A DNA stretch of 7,907 bases from BQJD01 sp965652415 (GTDB lineage: Bacteria > Pseudomonadota > Gammaproteobacteria > Arenicellales > CAJQKF01): the NCBI GenBank assembly GCA_965652415.1, contig CBFGVH010000137.1, forward strand, positions 1-7,907. Direction: 5' to 3'. The position numbers and the translations under genes are program-made. Shown here in pieces: positions 1 through 5,384 of this stretch; positions within the stretch are counted from its first letter, which is position 1, and each line of letters opens with the position of its first letter. The notes under the pieces are model-generated. The model did no database searches. It was given only the letters and a program-made list of their open reading frames with translations, and had not been told where the DNA came from.

Positions 1-15
1 GGCCGGGTTTGGGCA

Positions 16-42
16 CTGTAGGAGCCGGCCTGCCGGCGATTC
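16..42 (+). repeat. GTAG-headed REP palindrome, copy A
   Basis: The element begins CTGTAGGA, then has the stem arms GCCGGC and GCCGGC around a CT, then GATTC. It carries the GTAG tetranucleotide (18-21) just 5' of the hairpin, which is the hallmark of REP elements recognised by RAYT (TnpA-REP) transposases. With the inverted copy B it shares a perfect 16-base inverted repeat (11-26 against 84-99), so the similarity extends 5 bases outside the REP core. No RAYT gene lies in the window. Confidence 0.85.
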
Positions 43-68
43 TTTTCGGGCGTCGTGCCCGCCGCGGC

Positions 69-94
69 AATCGCCTGCAGGCAGGCTCCTACAG
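69..94 (-). repeat. GTAG-headed REP palindrome, copy B (inverted)
   Basis: Read on the minus strand this is CTGTAGGA, the stem arms GCCTGC and GCAGGC around CT, then GATT. Two bases in each arm differ from copies A and C (CG to TG on one side, CC to CA on the other, counted over the arm), and they differ so that pairing is kept. This indicates selection or template copying of the hairpin. Its orientation is opposite to copies A and C, giving a BIME-like alternation. Confidence 0.82.
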
Positions 95-118
95 TGCCCC
101 CGTTCTTGGTCGAAGCCG

Positions 119-147
119 CTGTAGGAGCCGGCCTTGCCGGCGATTCG
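119..147 (+). repeat. GTAG-headed REP palindrome, copy C
   Basis: This copy has CTGTAGGA, arms GCCGGC and GCCGGC around CTT (one base longer than in copy A), then GATTCG. It ends one base before the stop codon of the minus-strand boxR gene (TAA, complement of 149-151). It therefore sits where REP hairpins commonly act as transcription-stopping or mRNA-stabilising 3' structures. That role is an inference from position. Confidence 0.84.
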
Positions 148-148
148 T

Positions 149-1108
149 TTATCCGCCGAGCGCGTCGGCGGTCATCCGTACCAGGTCGCGCAGGCAGCTG
201 TCGGGGTCGCGGCCGCTGGTGTCGAGGACGTGGTCGGCGAGGCGGTAGCGGGGTTCGCGCTCGCCGAGGATGGCGCGCAGGTCTTCCATGGCGGCGCCGA
301 TGTTGCCGGCCATCGGCCTTAGATCCCCCTGTTTCACCACCCGCTGCATGTGGTCCTCGGCGCCGGCCCTGAGCCACACCGTGGTGAACGAGCGCAGCAG
401 CAGGTCGTGGCTGGTCTCGTGCATCACGAGGCTGCCGCCGACCTCCAGCACCAGCCGCTCGTGGCCGACGATGACGTGCTGCAGGGCCTGGTGCTCGAGC
501 CTGCGGTAGAGCGTCTGGCCGCCGAGGGAGAACAGCTCCGCAACGTCCAGCGAGGCGAGCTCGGCGATGACGTCGCCGAGGCGCACGAACGGCACGCCGT
601 GGTGGGCGGCGAGGCGCTTGCCGAGGGTGCTCTTGCCGGCCCCGCGCAGGCCGACCAGGGCGACCCCGCGCTTGCGCTCGGCGGCCGCGCCGAGGTTGCG
701 CAGCAGGAGCTCGTAGGCGAACTGGCGCTCGCGCGGCGACAGCCGCCGCACCAGGTGCTCGAGCGGCTCGGCGGGCGCCGTGGCGGTCGTCGACTCGGGG
801 ATGAACTCGACCAGCGACACGCCCAGCGAACCGGCCACCTTCCACAGCACCGCCACCGACACGTTGGCGCTGCCGCCCTCGAGCTGGGCCAGGTAGCGCA
901 GGGAGATCTTCGAGCGCTCGGCGAGCTGGCGGCGGGTCAATCCCCGCTTCTGCCGCGTGCGGCGCACGCGAAGGCCGATCTCCGAGGTCAGCGAGGCCAG
1001 GTCCGGAGCCGTCGGTTCGGCCGGCGAGTCGCCCTGTTGCACGGATTCCGACGCCGGCGCCCGTTCGGCTGAGGGTTCGGTCGCAGCGGGACGGGCGGCG
1101 CGGGTCAT
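149..1108 (-). CDS. boxR: BoxR-type benzoyl-CoA-responsive repressor (XRE HTH + shikimate-kinase-like domain)
   Basis: The protein has 319 residues from ATG at 1108. A low-complexity N-terminal arm (1-38) precedes an XRE helix-turn-helix (about 41-104). A shikimate-kinase-like domain (about 148-319) has an intact P-loop GLRGAGKST (153-161), a GG pair in EVGGS, the lid arginine in LRPM, and an arginine near EREPRY. This fusion is the signature of BoxR/BzdR, repressors of benzoyl-CoA pathways that use the kinase-like domain as a benzoyl-CoA sensor. By hand alignment with AroK, the first Asp of the kinase DxD motif is replaced by a hydrophobic residue and the first Gly of GGG by Val. This agrees with loss of catalysis. 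A TTG start at 1174 would add 22 residues but overlaps the predicted -35 box, so ATG at 1108 is preferred; its length is close to the roughly 300 residues usual for the family. The gene is divergent from the bclA operon. Confidence 0.93.
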   Translation of the reverse strand: MTRAARPAATEPSAERAPASESVQQGDSPAEPTAPDLASLTSEIGLRVRRTRQKRGLTRRQLAERSKISLRYLAQLEGGSANVSVAVLWKVAGSLGVSLVEFIPESTTATAPAEPLEHLVRRLSPRERQFAYELLLRNLGAAAERKRGVALVGLRGAGKSTLGKRLAAHHGVPFVRLGDVIAELASLDVAELFSLGGQTLYRRLEHQALQHVIVGHERLVLEVGGSLVMHETSHDLLLRSFTTVWLRAGAEDHMQRVVKQGDLRPMAGNIGAAMEDLRAILGEREPRYRLADHVLDTSGRDPDSCLRDLVRMTADALGG

Positions 1109-1136
1109 GATCCGGTTCGTGCTGGCTGGGTCGTCG

Positions 1137-1174
1137 AGTGCACTATTTTTCACCAAACGTTCGCGTAATGCCAA
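1137..1174 (-). promoter_or_regulatory. Candidate sigma-70 promoter of boxR
   Basis: On the minus strand a -35 box TTGGCA (complement of 1169-1174, 5 of 6 to consensus) is followed after 18 bases by the -10 box AAAAAT (complement of 1145-1150, 4 of 6). The expected start of transcription is near 1138, giving a leader of about 30 bases to the ATG at 1108. This is an AT-rich island in otherwise GC-rich DNA. It is a prediction from sequence only. Confidence 0.5.
1138..1155. promoter_or_regulatory. Candidate BoxR operator (TGCA element)
   Basis: GTGCAC (1138-1143, TGCA core 1139-1142) is followed by TATTTTTCACC. The stretch TGCACTATTTTTCA is only an imperfect dyad (8 of 14 positions). TGCA-containing operators are known for BoxR and BzdR in Azoarcus. 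The element overlaps the predicted -10 and start of the boxR promoter, which would suit autorepression. Only one full TGCA core is present in this gap, so the assignment is tentative. Confidence 0.4.
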
Positions 1175-1177
1175 CTT

Positions 1178-1207
1178 CGAGGCGTTTTATTGCGCACGAG
1201 GCGTTTT
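1178..1207 (+). repeat. 11-bp direct repeat CGAGGCGTTTT in the divergent gap
   Basis: CGAGGCGTTTT occurs exactly at 1178-1188 and again at 1197-1207, 19 bases apart start to start. The two copies flank and overlap the predicted -35 box of the plus-strand operon. Tandem half-sites of this kind are typical of binding by a dimeric regulator. No known consensus was recognised. Confidence 0.6.
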
Positions 1208-1218
1208 CCCGGTGAAAT
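1190..1218 (+). promoter_or_regulatory. Weak candidate promoter of the DUF4863-bclA operon
   Basis: TTGCGC (1190-1195) and TGAAAT (1213-1218) are separated by 17 bases. They match consensus poorly (3 and 4 of 6), as expected of a promoter that needs an activator or is tightly controlled. Initiation near 1225 would give a leader of about 25 bases to the ATG at 1250. No better-spaced pair was found on this strand. Confidence 0.3.
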
Positions 1219-1249
1219 TACGCCCCCCGAACCCGACCCCTGACGAGAC

Positions 1250-1711
1250 ATGAACCGCGACCCATTCGACCGCCGCATCGCAGAACTGACCGGGACCATC
1301 GCCGGCAGGCCCCTGGACGCCGCACTGGCCCGGTTCCTCAACGAGAGCTACGGGCCCGGCAGCGAGTGGTTCCGCGACGTGCGCACCGCCTGCATCGACG
1401 CGGTCGAGGAAGGCTGGATGTGCGATCGCGAGGCCGGTGGCATCCGCTACGGGCGGGTCACGAAGCCGGGCGCGAGTGCGGGCCCGTTCAGCGTCGACGT
1501 GGTCTCCATGGACGACATTCGCGGCCCGTACCACGTGCACCCCGAAGGCGAGATCGACATGATCATGCCGCTCGCCGGCGACGCCCGCTTCGACGGCGAG
1601 GGGGAGGGCTGGCTGGTCTACGAACCCGGCAGCGCGCACTATCCGACCGTCACCGGCGGCAGCGCCCTGGTGCTGTACCTGCTGCCGTCGGGCAGAATCG
1701 AGTTCACCTAG
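1250..1711 (+). CDS. Cupin-like DUF4863 / PnbB-family protein
   Basis: The protein has 153 residues and is cytosolic, with no signal peptide or membrane segment. It has the marks of a small metal-binding cupin: GPYHVHPEGE supplies His95, His97 and Glu101, and the second motif YEPGSAH supplies His130. An N-terminal helical part (1-60) precedes the barrel. From memory, the family is DUF4863, which includes 4-hydroxylaminobenzoate lyase (PnbB), the enzyme converting 4-hydroxylaminobenzoate to protocatechuate and ammonium. No nitrobenzoate reductase is seen here. Its place as first gene of a run with bclA and opposite boxR suggests a role with benzoate or a benzoyl-CoA intermediate, so the lyase name should not be transferred without a test. 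The start is ATG at 1250, with only a weak ribosome site (GACGAG). The gap to bclA is 56 bases. Confidence 0.85.
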   Translation: MNRDPFDRRIAELTGTIAGRPLDAALARFLNESYGPGSEWFRDVRTACIDAVEEGWMCDREAGGIRYGRVTKPGASAGPFSVDVVSMDDIRGPYHVHPEGEIDMIMPLAGDARFDGEGEGWLVYEPGSAHYPTVTGGSALVLYLLPSGRIEFT

Positions 1712-1722
1712 CCGACGTGACC

Positions 1723-1740
1723 GCGCCGCCGGCGCGGCGC
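1723..1740 (+). other. GC hairpin between the DUF4863 gene and bclA
   Basis: The arms GCGCCGC (1723-1729) and GCGGCGC (1734-1740) form a 7-bp all-GC stem around a CGGC loop. There is no T-run, so a classic terminator is unlikely. It could be a processing, stability or partial attenuation structure. It lies about 28 bases upstream of the bclA start. Confidence 0.45.
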
Positions 1741-1757
1741 CGCACTGAACGTACAAT

Positions 1758-1761
1758 GGAG
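1758..1761 (+). promoter_or_regulatory. Ribosome binding site deciding the bclA start
   Basis: Two in-frame ATGs lie at 1756 and 1768. GGAG at 1758-1761 is 6 bases ahead of the second ATG, a good Shine-Dalgarno distance. The first ATG has no comparable site, so 1768 is taken as the start. Confidence 0.6.
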
Positions 1762-1767
1762 CGCACC

Positions 1768-3354
1768 ATGACACACCAGGCCCCCGACATCGTCGACGAG
1801 GACGAGATCCCGCGCGCGTTCAACGCCGCGAGTTACTACGTCGATCGCCACGTTGCCGAGGGGCGCGGCGGCAAGACCGCCTTCATCGATGCCGGCGGTG
1901 CTCACAGCTACGGCGATCTCGCGCGCATGGTCAACCGGGTGGCGAGCGCGCTGACCGCCGCCGGGGTGCGACCGGAGTCGCGCGTGGCGATGGTGATGCT
2001 GGACTCCGTGCACTTCCCGGCGACGTTCTTCGGCGCCATCAAGGCGGGCATCGTGCCGGTCGCCGTCAACACCCTGCTGACCGCCGAGCACTACCGTTAC
2101 ATCCTCGGCGACTGCCGCGCCCAGGTGCTGTTCGTGAGCGAGGCGCTCTACGACACCGTGGCACCTGTCCTGCCCGATCTCGGGCGGCTCGAGAAAGTCG
2201 TCGTGGTGGGCGAGAACGACCGGGAGCACGTCGGCTTCGACGAGTTCGTCAAGGCCGGCTCGGACGACTTCGACGCCGCCGACACCACCCGCGACGACGC
2301 CTGCTTCTGGCTCTACTCTTCGGGATCCACCGGCAGCCCCAAGGGCGTGGTGCACCGCCACGCCAACCTGTACTGGACCGGCCGCCTGTACGGCCGCGGC
2401 GTGCTCGGCATCGAACCCGACGACGTGATCTACTCGGCCGCCAAGCTGTTCTTCGCGTACGGCCTCGGCAACGGCATGACCTTCCCCATGGAAGTAGGCG
2501 CCACCACGGTGCTGCTGCCCGGCCGGCCGGCGCCCGACGCGGTGATGGCGGTGCTGCGCGAGCACCAGCCGACCATCTTCTGCGGCGTGCCGACGCTGTA
2601 CGCCGCCATCCTCGCCAACCCCGAGAACAATCGCGAGAACGCCTCCAGGCGCCTGCGCCGCTGCATCTCCGCCGGCGAGGCATTGCCCGAGGAGATCGGC
2701 CGCAACTTCGAGAAGCGCTTCGGCGCCGAGATCCTCGACGGCGTCGGCTCCACCGAGATGCTGCACATCTACCTGTCCAACCGCCCCGGCCAGGTGCGTT
2801 ACGGCACCTCCGGCGTGGCGGTGCCGGGATATCGCCTGAGGCTCGTCGACGAACACGGAGGCGAGGTGGCTCCGGGCGCGATCGGCGAGTTGATGGTCAA
2901 TGCGCCGAGCGCCTGCGACGGCTATTTCAACCAGCGCGAGAAGAACCGCCGCACGTTCATCGGCGAGTGGGCCATGAGCGGCGACAAGTACTACGTCGAT
3001 GACGACGGTCACTATGTCTACTGCGGCCGCTCCGACGACATGTTCAAGTCGGGCGGCAACTGGGTGTCGCCGTTCGAGGTGGAGTCGGCCCTGATCGCCC
3101 ACGACAAGGTCCTCGAGGCGGCGGTGATTCCCCACGCCGACGAGCACGGCAATCTCAAGCCCAAGGCCTACGTGGTGCTCAAGGCCGGCCCCGACGGCGG
3201 GGAAGCTATGGCCGACGAACTCAAGACCTTCGTGCGCGAGCACCTCGAGCTGTGGAAGTATCCGCGCTGGATCGAGTTCATCGACGAGCTGCCCAAGACC
3301 GCCACCGGCAAGATCCAGCGGTTCAAGCTGCGCGACATGGACCGCGGCGCCTGA
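1768..3354 (+). CDS. bclA: Benzoate-CoA ligase
   Basis: The 528-residue enzyme activates benzoate with ATP and CoA to benzoyl-CoA, AMP and pyrophosphate in the cytosol. It is the first step of the aerobic box and the anaerobic benzoyl-CoA routes. It is an acyl-adenylate-forming enzyme of full family length. It has the P-loop YSSGSTGSPKG (about 183-193), the benzoate-pocket segment FFAYGLGNGM (A230 onward), the adenylate motif GSTE (327-330), the hinge region GRSDDMFKSGGNW (about 420-432), and the C-terminal catalytic lysine K515 in PKTATGKIQRF. The segment CDGYFNQREKNRRTF is also typical of the benzoate-CoA ligase subfamily. Close relatives acting on hydroxy- or fluorobenzoates cannot be excluded. 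The gene follows the DUF4863 gene by 56 bases and ends 7 bases before the hydrolase gene. Divergent boxR implies induction by its product, benzoyl-CoA. Confidence 0.95.
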   Translation: MTHQAPDIVDEDEIPRAFNAASYYVDRHVAEGRGGKTAFIDAGGAHSYGDLARMVNRVASALTAAGVRPESRVAMVMLDSVHFPATFFGAIKAGIVPVAVNTLLTAEHYRYILGDCRAQVLFVSEALYDTVAPVLPDLGRLEKVVVVGENDREHVGFDEFVKAGSDDFDAADTTRDDACFWLYSSGSTGSPKGVVHRHANLYWTGRLYGRGVLGIEPDDVIYSAAKLFFAYGLGNGMTFPMEVGATTVLLPGRPAPDAVMAVLREHQPTIFCGVPTLYAAILANPENNRENASRRLRRCISAGEALPEEIGRNFEKRFGAEILDGVGSTEMLHIYLSNRPGQVRYGTSGVAVPGYRLRLVDEHGGEVAPGAIGELMVNAPSACDGYFNQREKNRRTFIGEWAMSGDKYYVDDDGHYVYCGRSDDMFKSGGNWVSPFEVESALIAHDKVLEAAVIPHADEHGNLKPKAYVVLKAGPDGGEAMADELKTFVREHLELWKYPRWIEFIDELPKTATGKIQRFKLRDMDRGA

Positions 3355-3361
3355 GGCATCG

Positions 3362-4180
3362 ATGGTCGAGCACGCCGTGACGGCGGGATACCTGTCGACC
3401 AGCGACGGCTGCGTCGAGTTCGTCCGCTACCCGGCAACCGCGCCGGGCGGGCCGACCCTGGTGTTCCTGCACGAGGGCCTGGGGTGCGTCGCCCTGTGGA
3501 AGGACTTCCCCGAAAGCGTGGCCGCGGCCACCGGCTTCGACACCCTGGTCTACAGTCGCGTCGGCTACGGCGGCTCGGACGCGGCGGCGCTGCCGAGGCC
3601 GCTGACCTACATGCACCGCGAGGGATTGGTGATCCTGCCCGAGGTGCTCGACGCCGCCGGCATCGAGCGGGCGGTGCTCGTCGGCCACAGCGACGGCGCC
3701 TCCATCGCCATCATCCACGCCGGCGGCGTGCGAGATCCGCGCGTCGAGGCCCTGGTGCTGATGGCGCCCCACGTGTTCAACGAGCCCGTGTGCGTGGCCA
3801 GCATCGAGGCCGCGCGCGAGGCCTATCCGGCGGGGCTGCGCGAGCGCCTCGCCGCCTGGCACGGCGACAACGTCGACTGCGCCTTCCGCGGCTGGAACGA
3901 TGCCTGGCTCGACCCGGGGTTCCTCGACTGGAACATCGAGGAGTTTCTGCCCGGCATCGCCGTGCCGATCCTGGTCATCCAGGGCGAGGACGACGAGTAC
4001 GGCACCATCGACCAGGTGCGCGCCATCGAACGGCAGGCCGCCAGCGGCGTCGAGACGCTCCTGCTCGAGAACTGCCGCCACTCGCCCCATCGCGACCGCG
4101 CCAACGCCGCACGCGAGGCGATCGTGCGATTCGCACACCGGGTGAGCGCGGCGCCGTCGGCACGGTCCCGCTCCGCCTGA
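3362..4180 (+). CDS. Alpha/beta-fold hydrolase of the benzoate operon
   Basis: This 272-residue cytosolic serine hydrolase has the oxyanion-hole motif HEGLG (37-41), the nucleophile elbow GHSDG with Ser110, a likely acid at Asp210 or Asp211 in QGEDDEYGT, and His240 in NCRHSPHRD. The cap region lies around 135-195. The core domain ends near 262; the last 11 residues are an Ala/Ser/Arg-rich tail. The start at 3362 has GAGG (3353-3356) overlapping the bclA stop, so the two genes are tightly coupled, probably translationally. The family spans esterases, thioesterases, lactonases and C-C hydrolases, so the substrate is not fixed by sequence. The context suggests benzoyl-CoA or a ring-cleavage intermediate: either relief of CoA trapping or lactone/ester hydrolysis. 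This is inference. Confidence 0.88.
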   Translation: MVEHAVTAGYLSTSDGCVEFVRYPATAPGGPTLVFLHEGLGCVALWKDFPESVAAATGFDTLVYSRVGYGGSDAAALPRPLTYMHREGLVILPEVLDAAGIERAVLVGHSDGASIAIIHAGGVRDPRVEALVLMAPHVFNEPVCVASIEAAREAYPAGLRERLAAWHGDNVDCAFRGWNDAWLDPGFLDWNIEEFLPGIAVPILVIQGEDDEYGTIDQVRAIERQAASGVETLLLENCRHSPHRDRANAAREAIVRFAHRVSAAPSARSRSA

Positions 4181-4183
4181 CCC

Positions 4184-4198
4184 GGCGCCGCCGGCGCC
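4184..4198 (+). other. GC hairpin between the hydrolase and MFS genes
   Basis: GGCGCC (4184-4189) and GGCGCC (4193-4198) pair around a three-base GCC loop. There is no T-run. The core GCGCCGCCGGCGC (4185-4197) is identical to the sequence in the gap before bclA (1723-1735). The structure could partly separate MFS expression from the upstream genes. Confidence 0.4.
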
Positions 4199-4215
4199 CA
4201 GGGACATCGTTCGAG

Positions 4216-5370
4216 ATGGTCAGCTCCCCCCGCACGATCCTGCTCGTCACCACGGTGCTGAGCTTCTGCACGCTGTACGCACCGCAACCCATCCTGCCGT
4301 CGCTGGCGCGAGCCTTCGACGTCGACCCGGCCGGCGCGGCGCTGCTGGTGAGCATCACGCTGGCACCGCTGGCCCTGGCGCCGATCGCCTACGGCTATGT
4401 ACTCGGCGCGGTGCCGGCGCGACGCATGCTGATGGCGGCGCTGGTGATCATGGCGGCGAGCCAGCTCGCCTTCGCGCTGGCCCCGGACTATCGCGTGGCG
4501 CTCGCCGCGCGCGCCGCGCTGGGCCTGGCCTTGCCGGCCGCATTCACCGCGCTGATGACCGCGACCGCAGCCGCGGCGCCGCCCGAGCGGGTGCGCCAGG
4601 CGATGGGCACGTACATCGCCGCGACCATCGTCGGCGGCTTCGCCGGCCGCGCCGCCGGCGGTTTCCTGACCACCGCGTTCGGCTGGCAGGCGCCGTTCAT
4701 GCTGCTCGCCGTGCTCCTCGCCGCCAACGTCGCCCTGGCCGCGCGGCTGCCCGAAGGCGGCGCACTGGCGTTCTCGCGGCCACGCGCGGCCGTGCTGCGC
4801 GCCGTGGTCGCGAAAGGCCACTTCCTGTTCAGCTACCTCACCATCTTCTGCGTGTTCTTCGTCTTCGCCGGCGTGCTGAACGTGCTGCCGTTCAGGCTCG
4901 AGGAGTTGGAGCCCGGCATCCGTGAGCGCGACATCGCGCTCGTCTACTCGGGCTACATGATCGGCATCGCCGCCGCTCTCGGTGCGAGTCGCGTGTCGGC
5001 CCTGCTCGGCGGGGAGCGGCGCGCCCTTTCAGCCGCGCTGGCTGTCTATCTCGTGGCCACCGCGGGCTTCGCCGCGCCATCCGCGACCGTGCTGCTGGCC
5101 AACGTGTTCCTGTTCTCCATCGGCATGTTCGCGGTGCACAGCCTGCTGAGCGCACTGGTCAACCAGCGGGCGGGCGAGGAGCGCCCCGTCGTCAACGGCA
5201 TGTACATCGCCGTGTACTACGCCGGCGGCAGCCTCGGCTCGTGGCTGCCCGCCGTCGCGTACGGCGCCGTCGGCTGGAACACCCTGCTCGCCGCCATGGC
5301 CGTCGCGGTGCTCGCCGCGCTCTGGCTGACCGGGCACATCTTCCGCGCCGACCGGCGCGAGCCCGTGTAG
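4216..5370 (+). CDS. MFS transporter, YnfM/AraJ-like 12-TM family
   Basis: The 384-residue inner-membrane protein is hydrophobic throughout, consistent with 12 helices. The first helix ends in YAPQPILPSLA (21-31), and the region from NQRAGEERPVVNGMY through YYAGGSLGSWLP (316-345) is typical of the YnfM-like drug/metabolite MFS subgroup. The loop after helix 2 (GYVLGAVPARR, 60-70) is a degenerate form of the usual MFS motif A and lacks its Asp. The start at 4216 is preceded by AGGGA (4200-4204), somewhat far at 11 bases. Co-orientation and a 35-base gap suggest membership of the bclA operon. It may import benzoate or export an aromatic or toxic by-product; relatives are mostly annotated as efflux pumps. 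Its TAG stop lies in a REP-like sequence. Confidence 0.88.
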   Translation: MVSSPRTILLVTTVLSFCTLYAPQPILPSLARAFDVDPAGAALLVSITLAPLALAPIAYGYVLGAVPARRMLMAALVIMAASQLAFALAPDYRVALAARAALGLALPAAFTALMTATAAAAPPERVRQAMGTYIAATIVGGFAGRAAGGFLTTAFGWQAPFMLLAVLLAANVALAARLPEGGALAFSRPRAAVLRAVVAKGHFLFSYLTIFCVFFVFAGVLNVLPFRLEELEPGIRERDIALVYSGYMIGIAAALGASRVSALLGGERRALSAALAVYLVATAGFAAPSATVLLANVFLFSIGMFAVHSLLSALVNQRAGEERPVVNGMYIAVYYAGGSLGSWLPAVAYGAVGWNTLLAAMAVAVLAALWLTGHIFRADRREPV

Positions 5371-5384
5371 GAGCCGTCGGCTAC
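5366..5384 (+). repeat. Possible REP remnant at the convergent gene ends
   Basis: TGTAGGAGCC (5366-5375) is identical to the first ten bases after the initial C of the REP copies at the left edge, including GTAG. It then diverges. AGCC (5372-5375) can pair with GGCT (5379-5382) around a GTC loop. The fragment includes the MFS stop (5368-5370) and reaches the stop of the opposite gene (complement of 5381-5383). It could be a decayed REP or a chance match; the short hairpin may help end transcription both ways. Confidence 0.4.

Noticed and set aside
11..147. CRISPR-like array from the three spaced repeats
   Set aside because: The copies alternate in orientation, carry GTAG heads and internal hairpins, and only three exist; this is a REP cluster.
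350..1072. A 240-codon plus-strand frame opposite boxR
   Set aside because: It is a low-complexity Ala/Gly/Gln/Arg antisense shadow; the boxR frame explains the region.
1366..1767. Longer N-terminus for the benzoate-CoA ligase
   Set aside because: The extension overlaps the DUF4863 gene, is Arg-rich, and ligase homologues begin near MTHQAPDIVDE; GGAG at 1758 supports ATG 1768.
1708..3243. A 511-codon open frame on the minus strand opposite bclA
   Set aside because: It is a shadow frame in GC-rich DNA; its translation is Val/Ala/Gly/His-rich with no motifs, while the plus strand encodes an unmistakable benzoate-CoA ligase.
3484..4215. An upstream in-frame extension of the MFS gene through the hydrolase region
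   Set aside because: The added residues are Arg/Gly/Ala-rich noise in the shifted frame of the hydrolase gene; the membrane protein clearly begins at MVSSPRTILL (4216).
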